Shown: positions 34,484 through 43,053 of the stretch, piece by piece
Position numbering within the stretch: position 1 is the first letter of the stretch
How the letters are laid out: each line of letters opens with the position of its first letter
NCBI GenBank assembly: GCA_004375895.1
Contig: SOJW01000040.1
Span: 16,616-80,615 of the forward strand
DNA length: 64,000 nucleotides
DNA from: Candidatus Stahliibacteriota bacterium
GTDB taxonomy: Bacteria; Hydrothermota; Tepidihabitantia; B3-TA06
Direction of reading: 5' to 3'
Notes under the pieces: generated by a model
Databases searched by the model: none
Seen by the model: only the letters and a program-made list of their open reading frames with translations
What the model was told of the DNA's origin: nothing
Position numbers and translations under genes: made by a program

Positions 34484-34511
34484 AGTATAGGTTTCTTTCC
34501 CAACTTGTCAA
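34484..34511 (-). promoter_or_regulatory. Sigma70-type promoter for the TonB receptor operon, long leader
   Basis: Minus strand TTGACA, 16 bp, TATACT. The predicted start near 34477 leaves a leader of about 235 nt before the receptor ATG. Confidence 0.7.
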
Positions 34512-34578
34512 GAGGTAAGAAGGGTTAATCTAACTGGAATTTCGCCTCAAAAAACGCGCTCATCTGCCAGTACGTAGG

Positions 34579-34606
34579 TTGACGTATCCTCCTCGAGGAG
34601 TATTCT
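34579..34606 (+). promoter_or_regulatory. Sigma70-type promoter, leaderless, for the lipoprotein at 34614
   Basis: TTGACG, 16 bp, TATTCT, 7 nt, ATG. A GAGGAG sequence occurs but lies upstream of the -10 box, so it is not in the transcript. Confidence 0.65.
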
Positions 34607-34613
34607 AGGGGTT

Positions 34614-35384
34614 ATGGGACGGAAATCTCTTCTTCAAGCAAGTGTCGCAATGATTGTGCTGATTGCGGCAATCTCCTGCACGCCTCCGGCACAGATCCAG
34701 CCCTTCCTTTGGATCAAGTGGATCAAGGCGCTGGAAGGCGACGGGAGGGTCACGGTCCAGTTCTGGCTCACCGAGGAAACCCTACTTGATCAGGGCGGCC
34801 GATACGGCTACTTCACGCTGCTTCGTGCCGAAGGCGAGGGAAAATTTATCGAGGTAGCCGAGTTATGCCCAATAAATCCCCTGCGCGTCACCTGGTGCTG
34901 GACCGATTCTTCGGTTACGAACGGTAAAAGCTACCGCTATCTAGTGCACGCGATCTTTGCGGTCTTCGATGACCCTGAGGCTGAAGGCTACTCGGACACG
35001 TTAACGGTCACTCCCCAGGCTGGTCTTGCCGACCCTCGCCCCCAACCCCCGGAAAGCCTTAGACATATGCCTTTATTCGAAGACACCGTCACCCTTCTCT
35101 GGGCAGAGCCTTCTGAACACGACAGCCTCTACTACCTTCTATATTACTCCCCTGCCATCCACGATTTCACCACCTACGAGGAAAACCTGGATGGCGCGGG
35201 CCACGAGTGGGACCCGACCGGAGGCGATCTTGGAGTGCACCCGGTTCGGTTGGACTCGGCAAGGTATACCTTCTATTGCGACCGCGACGATAAGACACGC
35301 TCCTATCGGATAATCTACTTCGTGGATTCTGTGATGAGCTACCCCTCCGAGATCTTGGAGATAGAACATACCTGGCAGCCATAG
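34614..35384 (+). CDS. Lipoprotein with fibronectin-type domains
   Basis: 256 residues. The lipobox is AAISC after a hydrophobic stretch. Two Fn3/Ig-like modules follow (RVTVQFWLTEETLLDQGGR ... NGKSYRYLVHAIFAVFDD; EDTVTLLWAEPSEHDSLYY ... KTRSYRIIYFVDS). It is likely a periplasmic or surface protein for protein or sugar contact; the exact function is unknown. It is a single gene, predicted leaderless. The 222-bp region after it, before the converging GT2 gene, shows no clear gene or strong terminator. Confidence 0.75.
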   Translation: MGRKSLLQASVAMIVLIAAISCTPPAQIQPFLWIKWIKALEGDGRVTVQFWLTEETLLDQGGRYGYFTLLRAEGEGKFIEVAELCPINPLRVTWCWTDSSVTNGKSYRYLVHAIFAVFDDPEAEGYSDTLTVTPQAGLADPRPQPPESLRHMPLFEDTVTLLWAEPSEHDSLYYLLYYSPAIHDFTTYEENLDGAGHEWDPTGGDLGVHPVRLDSARYTFYCDRDDKTRSYRIIYFVDSVMSYPSEILEIEHTWQP

Positions 35385-35606
35385 GGTCTTCTTTCGATTG
35401 CCCTCCGGATCCCTTTCGGCACGAGGCCACCCAAGAGAGATATTTTGAGGAAGGAGTATCACCCCCAGTCAAGCCATCGAACGACGGAAGCCGGACTCGC
35501 ATGAATCCCAATTCAACACCCTCAGTATTGATGGAATCAGTTGTTTAATAAAGGCATCGCCGCTTGATTATTTCAAGATATCCACTCCGAAGTCTGTGAG
35601 GACAAC

Positions 35607-36758
35607 TCAACGTCTAGCTGTCTCGGTCCACACCGAGTAGTCCTTGCCCCTCAACAGGTTAAAGAAAGCTACTATCGAGGCCCATGCGGAAAGGATGAAG
35701 TACCAGATGGAGCTAACCAATGGTACATTAAGCTTGCGTTTGGAAACCCACGCCCCAAGGGCACCTGCCAGATAGAACAGGACCTGGCAGCCGAAGAGTA
35801 TCTGCCAGAAAAGCGAGGTGGTCACAAGGAAGGCGTTGCTAATAAAGATGAGTATCATGAACACCGGCAGGAGCCAGCGCAAAATCTTATGTGACCATGT
35901 CTGCCATGAAAGTACGGGGAAGCGGAAGGGATTAAGGTAACGGCCGTTGCGAGCCAGACTCCAGAGCGCCAGGGTGATTGTCCTTACCCGACGAGCAAAA
36001 AGCGAGGTGGTGGTAGCGGGCGAGAAATCCCTTGCCGAAACCCTGTCGAGTAGCAACACCTTTTTCCCCTGTTCCAGAACCTGAAGCGGAGCGAGGAAGT
36101 CGGCGTCCAGCCGAGGATCTTCTACATTAAAGAGCGCAGGACGGACGGCATAGATCGCTCCGATCACCCCAATCAATCGTCCCAGAAGACTCTCTGCCTT
36201 CCGGGTAAGCATCTCGAAGCGCCAGTAAATCCCTTCGTTACGGCTGATACCCGACTCACCTACGTTCACGTAGTGGATGGTGCCGGTAGTGGCACCCACC
36301 TTGGGATCGGCAAACGGAGCGACAAGCTCATTGAGATGGTGCGGTTCAAGGAGTGCGTCTGCGTCCGTTACCACGAAGATGTCCGCTTCGCATTGTGCAA
36401 GTGCCCTTGCAAGGCCCGCACTCTTGCCCGAACGGCGGGGATTCTCCAATACCCGAAGGATTCCTTCACGCTCGGCACGCCTGAGAATCTCAAGTGTCTC
36501 AGGGGTGGCTGCGTCTGAAACCGCCACCACATCAAGCTTCTCACTCGGATAATCCAAGGCAAGACAGTTCTTGATCTTCTCCTCCAGCCTCTTACCCTCC
36601 CAGCAGCAGGCAAATACAAACATAACACTGGGTAGCTCTTTATAGGTACAACTCCTTTTCCTGCGTCCTCGGGCCGCGGCCATGGAAAGAAGAATCAAGG
36701 GATACCCAAAGAAGGAGTAAAGCAAAAGGAAAGCGGCGCATAGGAACAGGACAGTCAT
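35607..36758 (-). CDS. Membrane GT2 glycosyltransferase
   Basis: 383 residues from the ATG behind TAGGAG; the track start (36836) lies in the upstream fragment. One N-terminal membrane helix (~1-22), a GT2 catalytic domain (~45-270) and three or four C-terminal helices. Motifs: KLDVVAVSDAATPETLEI, IFVVTDADALLEPHHL (DxD-type metal site), RLDADFLAPLQVLEQGKK (acceptor/base region) and FARRVRTITLALWSL (QxxRW-like). It probably polymerises or transfers sugars at the inner membrane for an exopolysaccharide. The neighbours upstream are broken polysaccharide genes, so it may be an orphan. Confidence 0.85.
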   Translation of the reverse strand: MTVLFLCAAFLLLYSFFGYPLILLSMAAARGRRKRSCTYKELPSVMFVFACCWEGKRLEEKIKNCLALDYPSEKLDVVAVSDAATPETLEILRRAEREGILRVLENPRRSGKSAGLARALAQCEADIFVVTDADALLEPHHLNELVAPFADPKVGATTGTIHYVNVGESGISRNEGIYWRFEMLTRKAESLLGRLIGVIGAIYAVRPALFNVEDPRLDADFLAPLQVLEQGKKVLLLDRVSARDFSPATTTSLFARRVRTITLALWSLARNGRYLNPFRFPVLSWQTWSHKILRWLLPVFMILIFISNAFLVTTSLFWQILFGCQVLFYLAGALGAWVSKRKLNVPLVSSIWYFILSAWASIVAFFNLLRGKDYSVWTETARR

Positions 36759-36769
36759 TGTCTTAACTC

Positions 36770-36946
36770 CTAAAAGCTCGGGGTGGTGAAGGCGGCAACA
36801 CAGTAAAGCCTGACCCTGCGCAGAGGGACCCTCCATGTCCAGGCTCTGGGAAAGCTTATGATCACCTTGCTGGTGGCAGACTCTCGCATCTTCTTAAGGA
36901 TAGGCAATGGCTCTTTGACGTAATCAAACGATCCGATGCCAATCAT
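36770..36946 (-). pseudogene. C-terminal fragment of a SAM-dependent methyltransferase
   Basis: 58 codons whose ATG overlaps the deacetylase fragment's stop as ATGA. The peptide (GIGSFDYVKEPLPILKKMRE ... KVIISFPRAWTWRVPLRRVR) resembles the last part of class I methyltransferases from glycan clusters, which read roughly G.FDY..DP...L..MR ... .V.SFP..W..R.PLR+.RL. The SAM-binding glycine-rich N-terminal domain is absent, so it is probably a remnant. Too short for the ORF track. Confidence 0.55.
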
Positions 36947-37332
36947 GGTTTCCGCTTCCCTGTCACAGAGATCTTCCTGAAGGGAGAGACCCTCCCGTAA
37001 TCAGGATGGAATCCTTCCTCTTCGATCTCCCTTACGAGACCTGGAACCTGCTCGGCGATCCACCCCAGAACGAAAAACGTGGCTTTGGTGTTATGTATGG
37101 AGAGGAGTTTCAATATAAGCCTGGTACTTTGATCTATACGCAGCTCCTGGATGTCCCAATCTTCCCGTCTGACCACATCCCTTAGGTTATAAACACAGAA
37201 CCAATCTTCCAGGTCAATTGAGATACCGTTTCTCATCTTTAACCTTTGCAGCCCCATCTGGGTTCTCGATGGACTGAGTTCCACTAAAATCTTGCCTACT
37301 ACCCTGCTCTCACTCAACTTAGACCTATCCAT
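36943..37332 (-). pseudogene. Truncated polysaccharide deacetylase
   Basis: 129 codons. Residues ~33-110 match the start of NodB-type deacetylases of the exopolysaccharide subgroup: GISIDLEDWFCVYN (first catalytic Asp region), RLILKLLSIHNTKATFFVLGWIAEQVPGLV. The protein then leaves the family pattern before the histidine metal motif (SHGYxH) and ends in an unrelated FRKISVTGKRKP. It therefore lacks the metal site. The ATG is 6 nt after a TATACT -10 box. Confidence 0.7.
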
Positions 37333-37338
37333 CGTCTA

Positions 37339-37367
37339 AGTATAGCCAAAATCCCGGAGGGGGTCAA
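37339..37367 (-). promoter_or_regulatory. Promoter, leaderless, for the deacetylase remnant
   Basis: Minus strand TTGACC, 17 bp, TATACT, 6 nt, ATG. Confidence 0.6.
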
Positions 37368-37396
37368 GCCGAAGTAATATATTTTCTGGTTCGAAG

Positions 37397-37486
37397 ATGG
37401 TAACGTTGGTTAACGTCCACAAGAACGAGGGGCTGAGAGACCTAAAACAAAGTCTGACGAAACAAACGAGAACCCCTGAGCTTTAA
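37397..37486 (+). pseudogene. N-terminal scrap of a GT2 glycosyltransferase
   Basis: 29 codons reading MVTLVNVHKNEGLRDLKQSL then TKQTRTPEL and stop. This resembles the usual opening of GT2 enzymes (VTLV...NE...LR..LESL..QTR.P). The nucleotide-binding DxD domain is absent. It sits divergent from the deacetylase remnant. The rest of the ~300-bp gap (37487-37633) shows only a small TTGCC-ttt-GGCAA hairpin. Confidence 0.4.
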
Positions 37487-37633
37487 CCCTGAATGCTCTT
37501 AGCGAGGGAAGAGAACTAGATAATAAGTCTGTCTCTGTTCCGTTCAGGAACGCAACCTCGGATTAAGGGTCCTTGCCTTTGGCAAATCCCCATCCTTCCT
37601 TTCCCATACTATTTTTCCCCAGCGCTCGGCGTT

Positions 37634-38401
37634 CTATTGCCGGTCGATGATGATGGTCACCATGCACTCGCAAAGCAAACGCAGGTTAAGCGGCGAATCC
37701 AGGATACGTTCTGCGTCCGCAGCGGAAAGGACGATGTCACAGCGATCACGCCCTGCGGCACGTTCGGCTATCAACCTCAAGGGGTTGAGTCCAAGCTCCC
37801 GGGTTTGGAGCGCGGCCCGCGGTGAGTATGCATAATGCACATAGCCGCGTTCCAACAAAACATCTCTATCCACGTTGCCCGCATCAAGGATTACGTTACC
37901 CTGTGGATCAAGGAGTCGCGGAAAGATACCCGGTCGGAAACCTGTGCCTCGCGCGTCGATAATGAAGCCGGTGCTGGGTATGGAGCTCAGGTTGTTCTGT
38001 TCTGGGCCGGTTGAGGCATCCGGTTCTTGCTCATGCAAAGTAGAAGGTTGCATGGGACGCGGGATGAGTTCTTCGAGGAAGGGACCAACCAGGCTTATTA
38101 CATACTCGTTCTGGACCTCTCCTGCGGTGGAGTAGCGAGTAGAAACGACTTGTGGATATGAGAGCGCGGTTTGGAAATAATTCTGAGCATCTCGTGAGCG
38201 AGCCACCGCATCCCCTAGACTCAACTCCCCGTATAGGGGTATAGTCGCAAGCATTGAATCGAGGCTTGCCTCGAGCTCCCCCTTATAGAACGTGTCGCTG
38301 GCGAGATTAACCGGTCCATAGAAGTGAACCGAGAGTTCGCTCCAATCCACCTCCAACTCAACACCGCCGATCAATAAGAATGCTAACACAAACTGAGCCA
38401 T
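37634..38401 (-). CDS. Exported protein with LPP20-like C-terminal domain
   Basis: 255 residues. A short N-terminal hydrophobic signal (MAQFVLAFLLIGG) is followed by a domain related to those found next to LPP20-type lipoproteins: GFIIDARGTGFRPGIFPRLL, GNVILDAGNVDRD, GLNPLRLIAERAAGRDRCDI and VLSAADAERIL. Proteins with this pattern are surface or periplasmic in other Gram-negative bacteria, function largely unknown. It lies ~25 nt behind tRNA-Gly on the same strand, so it may be co-transcribed with the tRNA. The family call is from memory of the pattern. Confidence 0.6.
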   Translation of the reverse strand: MAQFVLAFLLIGGVELEVDWSELSVHFYGPVNLASDTFYKGELEASLDSMLATIPLYGELSLGDAVARSRDAQNYFQTALSYPQVVSTRYSTAGEVQNEYVISLVGPFLEELIPRPMQPSTLHEQEPDASTGPEQNNLSSIPSTGFIIDARGTGFRPGIFPRLLDPQGNVILDAGNVDRDVLLERGYVHYAYSPRAALQTRELGLNPLRLIAERAAGRDRCDIVLSAADAERILDSPLNLRLLCECMVTIIIDRQ

Positions 38402-38426
38402 TCAGCCTCCAGTATTAGACACTTCA

Positions 38427-38499
38427 AGCGGACGACGGGACTTGAACCCGCGACCACAGGCTTGGGAAGCCTGTGCTCTACCAACTGAGCTACATCCGC
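38427..38499 (-). tRNA. tRNA-Gly (anticodon CCC)
   Basis: Minus-strand cloverleaf: acceptor GCGGATG with CGTCCGC, discriminator T, D-arm AGCTCAGTTGGTAGAGC, anticodon stem CAGGC/GCCTG with loop TTCCCAA, T-arm GCGGG-TTCAAGT-CCCGT. CCC reads GGG glycine codons. CCA is not encoded. Confidence 0.95.
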
Positions 38500-38512
38500 A
38501 TCTTTCAAGAAA

Positions 38513-38540
38513 AGTATAGGCCAGAAAGCGGGTCTGTCAA
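38513..38540 (-). promoter_or_regulatory. Sigma70-type promoter for tRNA-Gly
   Basis: Minus strand TTGACA, 16 bp, TATACT, ~13 nt before the tRNA 5' end. Confidence 0.75.
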
Positions 38541-38549
38541 GAGGACGCA

Positions 38550-38608
38550 TTGCCTCATCAAAAATCCACCTGAAGTTGAGTGGTTGCCTCACGTAAGAAT
38601 CCACATGA
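38550..38608 (+). repeat. Left-end iterons of the IS
   Basis: Two direct copies, TTGCCTCATCAAAAATCCAC(CTGA) and TTGCCTCACGTAAGAATCCA(CATGA), 10 nt apart. Confidence 0.8.
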
Positions 38609-38662
38609 ACGAAGATCTGTATATGATCGTTTCCAAGAGCAACAATTATAGGAGGCGGTCAT

Positions 38663-39826
38663 ATGGCATTGACATTGCAAGCGAGGAAAGCCGTGACTAA
38701 AGAGACTTTCAAGCGCTACCAGAAAGCTCCTAAGAAGGAGAAGACGAGGATACTGGACGAGTTTGTGGCTTTGACTGGCTACACGAGACACCATGCCTCG
38801 TGGGTTTTAATGACCTGGGAGAAGCGCAGGCCCCCAAAGCGCACCAGGTCGAGGCCCCTTATCTACGACCGCAAGGTGTTTAAGGCACTGCGTAAGGTCT
38901 GGATAGTATGCGACTGTATCTGCGGCAAGCGCCTGGCTCCCTATCTTAAAGAGATATTGCCTATTCTTATATCATACGGTGAGTTAACGGTGGATGGCGA
39001 GACCAGGGATAAGCTGGTTAGGATAAGCGCTGCTACTATAGACCGGCTTCTGGCATCGGAGAAGGCGAAGTATAAACTAAAGCCCAGATCGAAGCCTGGA
39101 ACCTCACTACTGAATCGGATACCGGTAAAGACGTTCTCACAGTGGGACAGGAGCAAGCCTGGTCAGGTTCAGGTGGATCTGGTAGAGCATAACGGAGGTA
39201 TCACCAGAGGCGAATACGCCTGCAGCCTGGTTATGACCGATCCCTTCAGCGGCTGGACAGAGGTTCGTGCAGTAAAGAACAAGTTAATGTTACTTTTTGC
39301 CCAAGGCCAAAAAATCCGCAACGGAAAACAGGTAAGACCAACCTGTGAGTTGTGCTTCCTGCGATCTTTTGTTCCGCAGGAACAAAAGGAGCATAAAAGG
39401 CGTTACAAGAAGAATGATAACTTCTGCGTAGAGCAGAAGAACGGTAACGTAGTGAGAAGAGCCGTAGGTTACGGTCGTTACAGCGGGGAGCGGGAAGTGA
39501 GTATGCTGAACCGGTTGTACGAGTCTCTTAGATTATACGTAAACTACTTCCAGCCCATGATGAAGCTCGCCGAGAAGAGCAGGATAGGAAGTAAGGTAAG
39601 TAAACGTTACGACGAGGCCAAGACACCTTATCGCAGGCTCCTTGAGTACACAGAAGTTTCTCCAGAGCTGAAGGAGTTTCTAAACAGACGGTATGAGGCA
39701 TTGAATCCAGCGGAGTTGAAAAGAGAAATAACACGTTATCAACAAGAACTATTTACATACTCTTCCCGCAGACGAGGTATAAGGAAACCTGAGATGGACA
39801 AAACCTTACTTTCAGGTAGAATTTAG
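38663..39826 (+). pseudogene. DDE integrase-core transposase with lost second Asp region
   Basis: 387 codons, open throughout. An N-terminal helix-turn-helix region (~1-60, LDEFVALTGYTRHHASWVL) and a retroviral-integrase-type core: first Asp at 172 (GQVQVDLVEHNGG), last Glu at 258 (NDNFCVEQKNG), followed by a conserved YGRYSGEREVSMLNRLYESL. Between them, residues ~208-247 do not resemble the family, where IDSDNGSEF-type sequence with the second catalytic Asp is expected. That stretch is encoded by two hairpin repeats of family A that kept the frame. It should be catalytically dead. GGAGG precedes the ATG by 7 nt. Confidence 0.7.
39293..39394. repeat. Family A hairpins inside the transposase gene
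   Basis: A clear inverse-orientation copy at 39359-39394 (CTGCGATC-TTTTGTTCC-GCA-GGAACAAAA-GGAGCAT) and a degenerate forward copy at 39293-39320 (CTTTTTGCCC-AAG-GCCAAAAAATCCGCA). They face each other as the pairs at 16467 and 26127 do. Confidence 0.75.
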
Positions 39827-39873
39827 GTGAGGCAACAGGTAATCATCTCAAGTGGATTTTTATGTGAGGCAAC
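39812..39873 (-). repeat. Right-end iterons of the IS
   Basis: Two copies in inverted orientation relative to the left end: AATTTAGGTGAGGCAAC at 39820-39836, overlapping the transposase stop, and GTGGATTTTTATGTGAGGCA at 39852-39871. Confidence 0.75.
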
Positions 39874-39887
39874 AGGAGAGAATTAAC

Positions 39888-39916
39888 TTGACAACCTGTA
39901 TACTCGTCGATAAAAT
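39888..39916 (+). promoter_or_regulatory. Promoter for the HEAT-repeat lipoprotein
   Basis: TTGACA, 17 bp, TAAAAT. A short leader of ~12 nt contains AGGGTGG before the ATG. Confidence 0.6.
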
Positions 39917-39934
39917 AGTTTAATAGGGTGGATT

Positions 39935-41437
39935 ATGAATAAATCTAAGAACTTGCTCTCAATTATCCTTTTTATGATGACTCTCCTGCTTCTTGCCGGC
40001 TGTAACGTGGAGTCGCGTGCTCTGTGGCAGGTTCGCCATTCACCCAACCCTGAGAAGCGCATGCAAGCGGTCAAGAAGCTGGGAGAGATCGGGAATGAAG
40101 AGGCCGTTTCAGCGCTCATCAAGGCACTGGACGACAAGGATGTCAGGGTTTCCATCACCTCTATGGAGGAGTTAAGTGATCTTGAGGTTAAGGCAATTGA
40201 TGACCTGTTAGGCGCTCTGGAACACCAATCCACCGAGGTTCGCAGGAGAGCTATCCAGGCTCTGGGCAGGATGTACGGTGAAGTGTTCCGATTGATCTAT
40301 GAGCATAAGAGATTCGATCTTCTCTCCGGCAAGGAAGCCTACGTGGATCGAGTGGGGGTGGGACTGATAGAGAAGCTGGCAGATGCCGATTACTGCATAC
40401 GAAAGGCCGCGTGTGATCTCCTTATCAAATGGAGTCGGTGGTGGAAACCCGATTCCACTGCGGCCCAGCCACTTATCCGGGCTTACGCCGCTGTCGCATC
40501 TGAATCCTTTACGCAGAGTCCCCCGGTGATTGTCGATCCCATGAGTGAAGCCGTCTACCGTACTCCACATGATCGACGACGCGCAAGGTATCGGGTGATT
40601 ATCGATCTCATGATGGAGACCGCCGACCCCCGGCTGGTTCCCTCCCTCATCGATGCGCTCGCCAACGAGGATTTCACGGTGAGTGATTTAGCCACGAGTG
40701 CGCTGGGTCGGATCGGAGGAGATGAGGCGGTCAAGGCGCTTATCTCGATGCTGGACGACACCGGCTCCCACCACCATTACACGGCCACCCAGGCCCTGGC
40801 CAACATCGGGGACAGCGCCGCGATAGAAAGGCTGATCGAAGCCCTCGACGATGAAGATGTGTTTATAAGGCAGTATGCAGCTTCGGCTCTGGACGATGTG
40901 GATGACCGCCGTGCGGTGGATGCGTTGATCAAGGCGCTGGACGACGAATCTTGCCAAGTCAGGGGTGCGGCGGTTTTCTCGCTGGGCGTTATCCGAGACG
41001 ACCGGGTGTTGCCCGCTCTCGTTGAGGCGCTTGATGATGATTCGGCCCATGTCCGCGCATCTGCGGCCTACTTCCTGGGCGTAACCGGTGACGCGCGGGC
41101 ATTTAAACCGCTGCGCCGCGCCATGTATGATGACAGTTCTATTGTCCAGGAAAGTGCTATACGGGCATTGGGAAGGCTGGGGGACGGGCGGGCGTTTCAG
41201 CCTCTCATAAGCATAAGCACACTATCCCATCGTAAGCCGGGCATGAGGATTGCGGCTGCCGGAGCCCTGGGCGAATTGGGAGATCCACGTGCGGTTCCTT
41301 ATCTTGAAAGATTGCTGGCCGACGAATATCTGGAAGTTCGCCATGCCGCGGCTAACGCTTTATGGAAGATTACCGGAAGGTCATACGAGGTCTCTGAGGA
41401 GGGTGCGAGAACCTTTCCGAATGTCTGTTCGCATTGA
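39935..41437 (+). CDS. HEAT-repeat lipoprotein
   Basis: 500 residues. The lipoprotein signal ends LLAGC (Cys ~23). The rest is about ten HEAT/PBS-lyase repeats of ~31 residues, for example NEEAVSALIKALDDKDVRVS, DRRAVDALIKALDDESCQVR, DDRVLPALVEALDDDSAHVR and DPRAVPYLERLLADEYLEVR. These build an alpha-solenoid for protein binding, here lipid-anchored in the envelope. One segment (~110-195) departs from the repeat rhythm. It forms a pair with the leucine-rich-repeat lipoprotein 53 nt downstream. Confidence 0.85.
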   Translation: MNKSKNLLSIILFMMTLLLLAGCNVESRALWQVRHSPNPEKRMQAVKKLGEIGNEEAVSALIKALDDKDVRVSITSMEELSDLEVKAIDDLLGALEHQSTEVRRRAIQALGRMYGEVFRLIYEHKRFDLLSGKEAYVDRVGVGLIEKLADADYCIRKAACDLLIKWSRWWKPDSTAAQPLIRAYAAVASESFTQSPPVIVDPMSEAVYRTPHDRRRARYRVIIDLMMETADPRLVPSLIDALANEDFTVSDLATSALGRIGGDEAVKALISMLDDTGSHHHYTATQALANIGDSAAIERLIEALDDEDVFIRQYAASALDDVDDRRAVDALIKALDDESCQVRGAAVFSLGVIRDDRVLPALVEALDDDSAHVRASAAYFLGVTGDARAFKPLRRAMYDDSSIVQESAIRALGRLGDGRAFQPLISISTLSHRKPGMRIAAAGALGELGDPRAVPYLERLLADEYLEVRHAAANALWKITGRSYEVSEEGARTFPNVCSH

Positions 41438-41490
41438 GGATTAGAGAAGAGGGGGGATTTACTTCACGATTGATGAAACTTGGAGGTTAA

Positions 41491-42801
41491 ATGAATATTA
41501 AATCTTTCTTAGCCTTTGCTTTAATTGCTTTAGGTCTTTGCTCCTGTGCCGTGATCAGGGGTATTAAAGGGCTGAAGGAGAGGCCCCAGGTTATCGAGAT
41601 ATTCGGCACCGAACACTACTACGAGATGGATGCCGGGGCGTGGGAGCCTGAGGAGGTTTACATCCCGTTGGGAGAGAATTTCCAGTTCTGGTATCTTTGG
41701 CAGGGGGAGAGTCAGATCACCTGGCGCACCGAGAACGGGGTCCTTTACCTTAACGGCGAGCCTGTGGGCGTGGATCTGAACAAAGCCTCTTCTTACAACA
41801 TTCCCGACCCTTCCGCCATCCGCACTGTCACCACCAACTCCTCATCGACCAGAGGCCTTGATCGGTTCCCAAACCTTAACGCGGTGGTAATGCACTCCAT
41901 AGGTCTAAGTGATCGGACCCTTAAAGAGCTCAGTGAATTTCCTGATCTAGGGCTCATCTCCCTTTCCTGTCCGCCTACTCCATCGGTTCCCTTTTCCCGG
42001 ACTATCGAGGTAACCAATGAGGGTCTTGTTCACCTTAAGAATCTTCCCCGGCTCAAGGTGCTTTCCCTGGATGACACCAGGATATCCAGTGCAGGGCTTA
42101 TCCACCTCAGGGATGTCGAGAGTCTCAGGTTCTTATCCTTGCGAAACAATATATGTGACGATTATCTGGAGCATTTGGCGGCTCTGCCCAATCTCAAGGT
42201 TCTTTACCTGGATAACACTTATGTTACCTATACCGGCCTGGCAAAGCTTGCCCCGCTTACCGGGCTTAAGGCCCTGGGGCTGTCACATACCACGGTGACC
42301 GATTCGGGACTTGCGATCATTAAAGGATTCCTGAATCTGCGCTGGCTCTTATTGTCCGAAACCCAGATAACCGATTCGGGTCTTCGCCATCTTTCCGGTC
42401 TGTCCGAATTGCGCTGGCTGGATATCTCCAACAACTTTCTAACCGATAACGCGTTTGTACACATTAAAGGGCTTGGAAAGATGATATGGATTGACCTTTC
42501 CGGCAACCGCGTCAGCGATGCGGCCCTTGACAACCTAAAGGGTATGAAGCACCTTCGCTGGATATGGCTTAGGAGTACTCAGATTACTGACCAGGGTTTG
42601 GTCATCCTGTCTGAATTCAGAAACCTGCATGGGCTCGATCTGCGCAACTGCCGCCGCATCACCGACGCCGGCCTGCGTCATCTAAAGCGTTGCAAAAATT
42701 TGCGTATGGTTCGATTGTATGACACACGGGTATCAAAGAAAGGGATTGAAAGCCTCCGCAAAGCCCTACCCCACTGTGAGGTGATTGCCGAACCGTGGTG
42801 A
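41491..42801 (+). CDS. Leucine-rich-repeat lipoprotein
   Basis: 436 residues with a lipobox-like GLCSC at the signal-peptide end. Residues ~40-110 form a beta-rich cap. From ~115 on there are about twelve LRRs of ~24 residues with the pattern L..L..L..L.L..T.I.D.GL..L (for example LKVLYLDNTYVTYTGLAKLA, LRWLLLSETQITDSGLRHLS, LRWIWLRSTQITDQGLVILS). This is the bacterial LRR type with a T.ITDxGL turn. It is expected to be a surface or periplasmic protein-binding solenoid. GGAGG precedes the ATG. Confidence 0.85.
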   Translation: MNIKSFLAFALIALGLCSCAVIRGIKGLKERPQVIEIFGTEHYYEMDAGAWEPEEVYIPLGENFQFWYLWQGESQITWRTENGVLYLNGEPVGVDLNKASSYNIPDPSAIRTVTTNSSSTRGLDRFPNLNAVVMHSIGLSDRTLKELSEFPDLGLISLSCPPTPSVPFSRTIEVTNEGLVHLKNLPRLKVLSLDDTRISSAGLIHLRDVESLRFLSLRNNICDDYLEHLAALPNLKVLYLDNTYVTYTGLAKLAPLTGLKALGLSHTTVTDSGLAIIKGFLNLRWLLLSETQITDSGLRHLSGLSELRWLDISNNFLTDNAFVHIKGLGKMIWIDLSGNRVSDAALDNLKGMKHLRWIWLRSTQITDQGLVILSEFRNLHGLDLRNCRRITDAGLRHLKRCKNLRMVRLYDTRVSKKGIESLRKALPHCEVIAEPW

Positions 42802-42810
42802 TAGGTTGGT

Positions 42811-43053
42811 TTGGGCTATACCCTGGGCAAGGGCAACATCACCGTATCCGACGAGGGCGAGCCGCGTGTCCGTTTCGAGCTCGCTGACGGCTCCAAAGGC
42901 ATCGAGGTCTGCCTGACCGATGAAGCCAAGGCGCGAATAGCTTCTGCTAACGGCTGGGACGAAGCCGATCGGCTGGGCCGCCATATGCTTACCGACCCTG
43001 AGGAAGAACTCTTTATAGTTAACCACGCCGTAGCTGCAACAGGTAACCCTTAA
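42811..43053 (+). pseudogene. Truncated C-terminal copy of the FmdE-like gene
   Basis: 80 codons almost colinear with the last half of the gene at 43312: LGKGNITVSDEGEPRVRFEL, then ADGSKGIEVCLTDEAKARIA, and RHMLTDPEEELFIVNHA against RQMLTDPEEELFMLTHH. The similarity extends past the stop codon (CCTCCC..CATGG), so a DNA segment was duplicated. The N-terminal HGH half and the first Cys region are absent, and the apparent start overlaps lost sequence. It begins 9 nt after the LRR gene stop. Confidence 0.8.

Larger units (their letters stand above)
38550..39873 (+). mobile_element. Insertion sequence with doubled terminal iterons
   Basis: About 1.3 kb. Each end carries two copies of a ~25-bp unit with core GTTGCCTCAC ... 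AATCCAC.TGA: left at 38550-38573 and 38584-38608, right (inverted) at 39812-39836 and 39848-39873. The transposase ORF fills the interior. Doubled transposase-binding units at both ends recall IS21-type elements, but no IstB-like ATPase is present. Clear target-site duplications were not found. The element sits just upstream of tRNA-Gly. Confidence 0.75.

Noticed and set aside
38663-39826. Intact transposase
   Set aside because: The frame is open, but the region of the second catalytic Asp is replaced by hairpin repeats.
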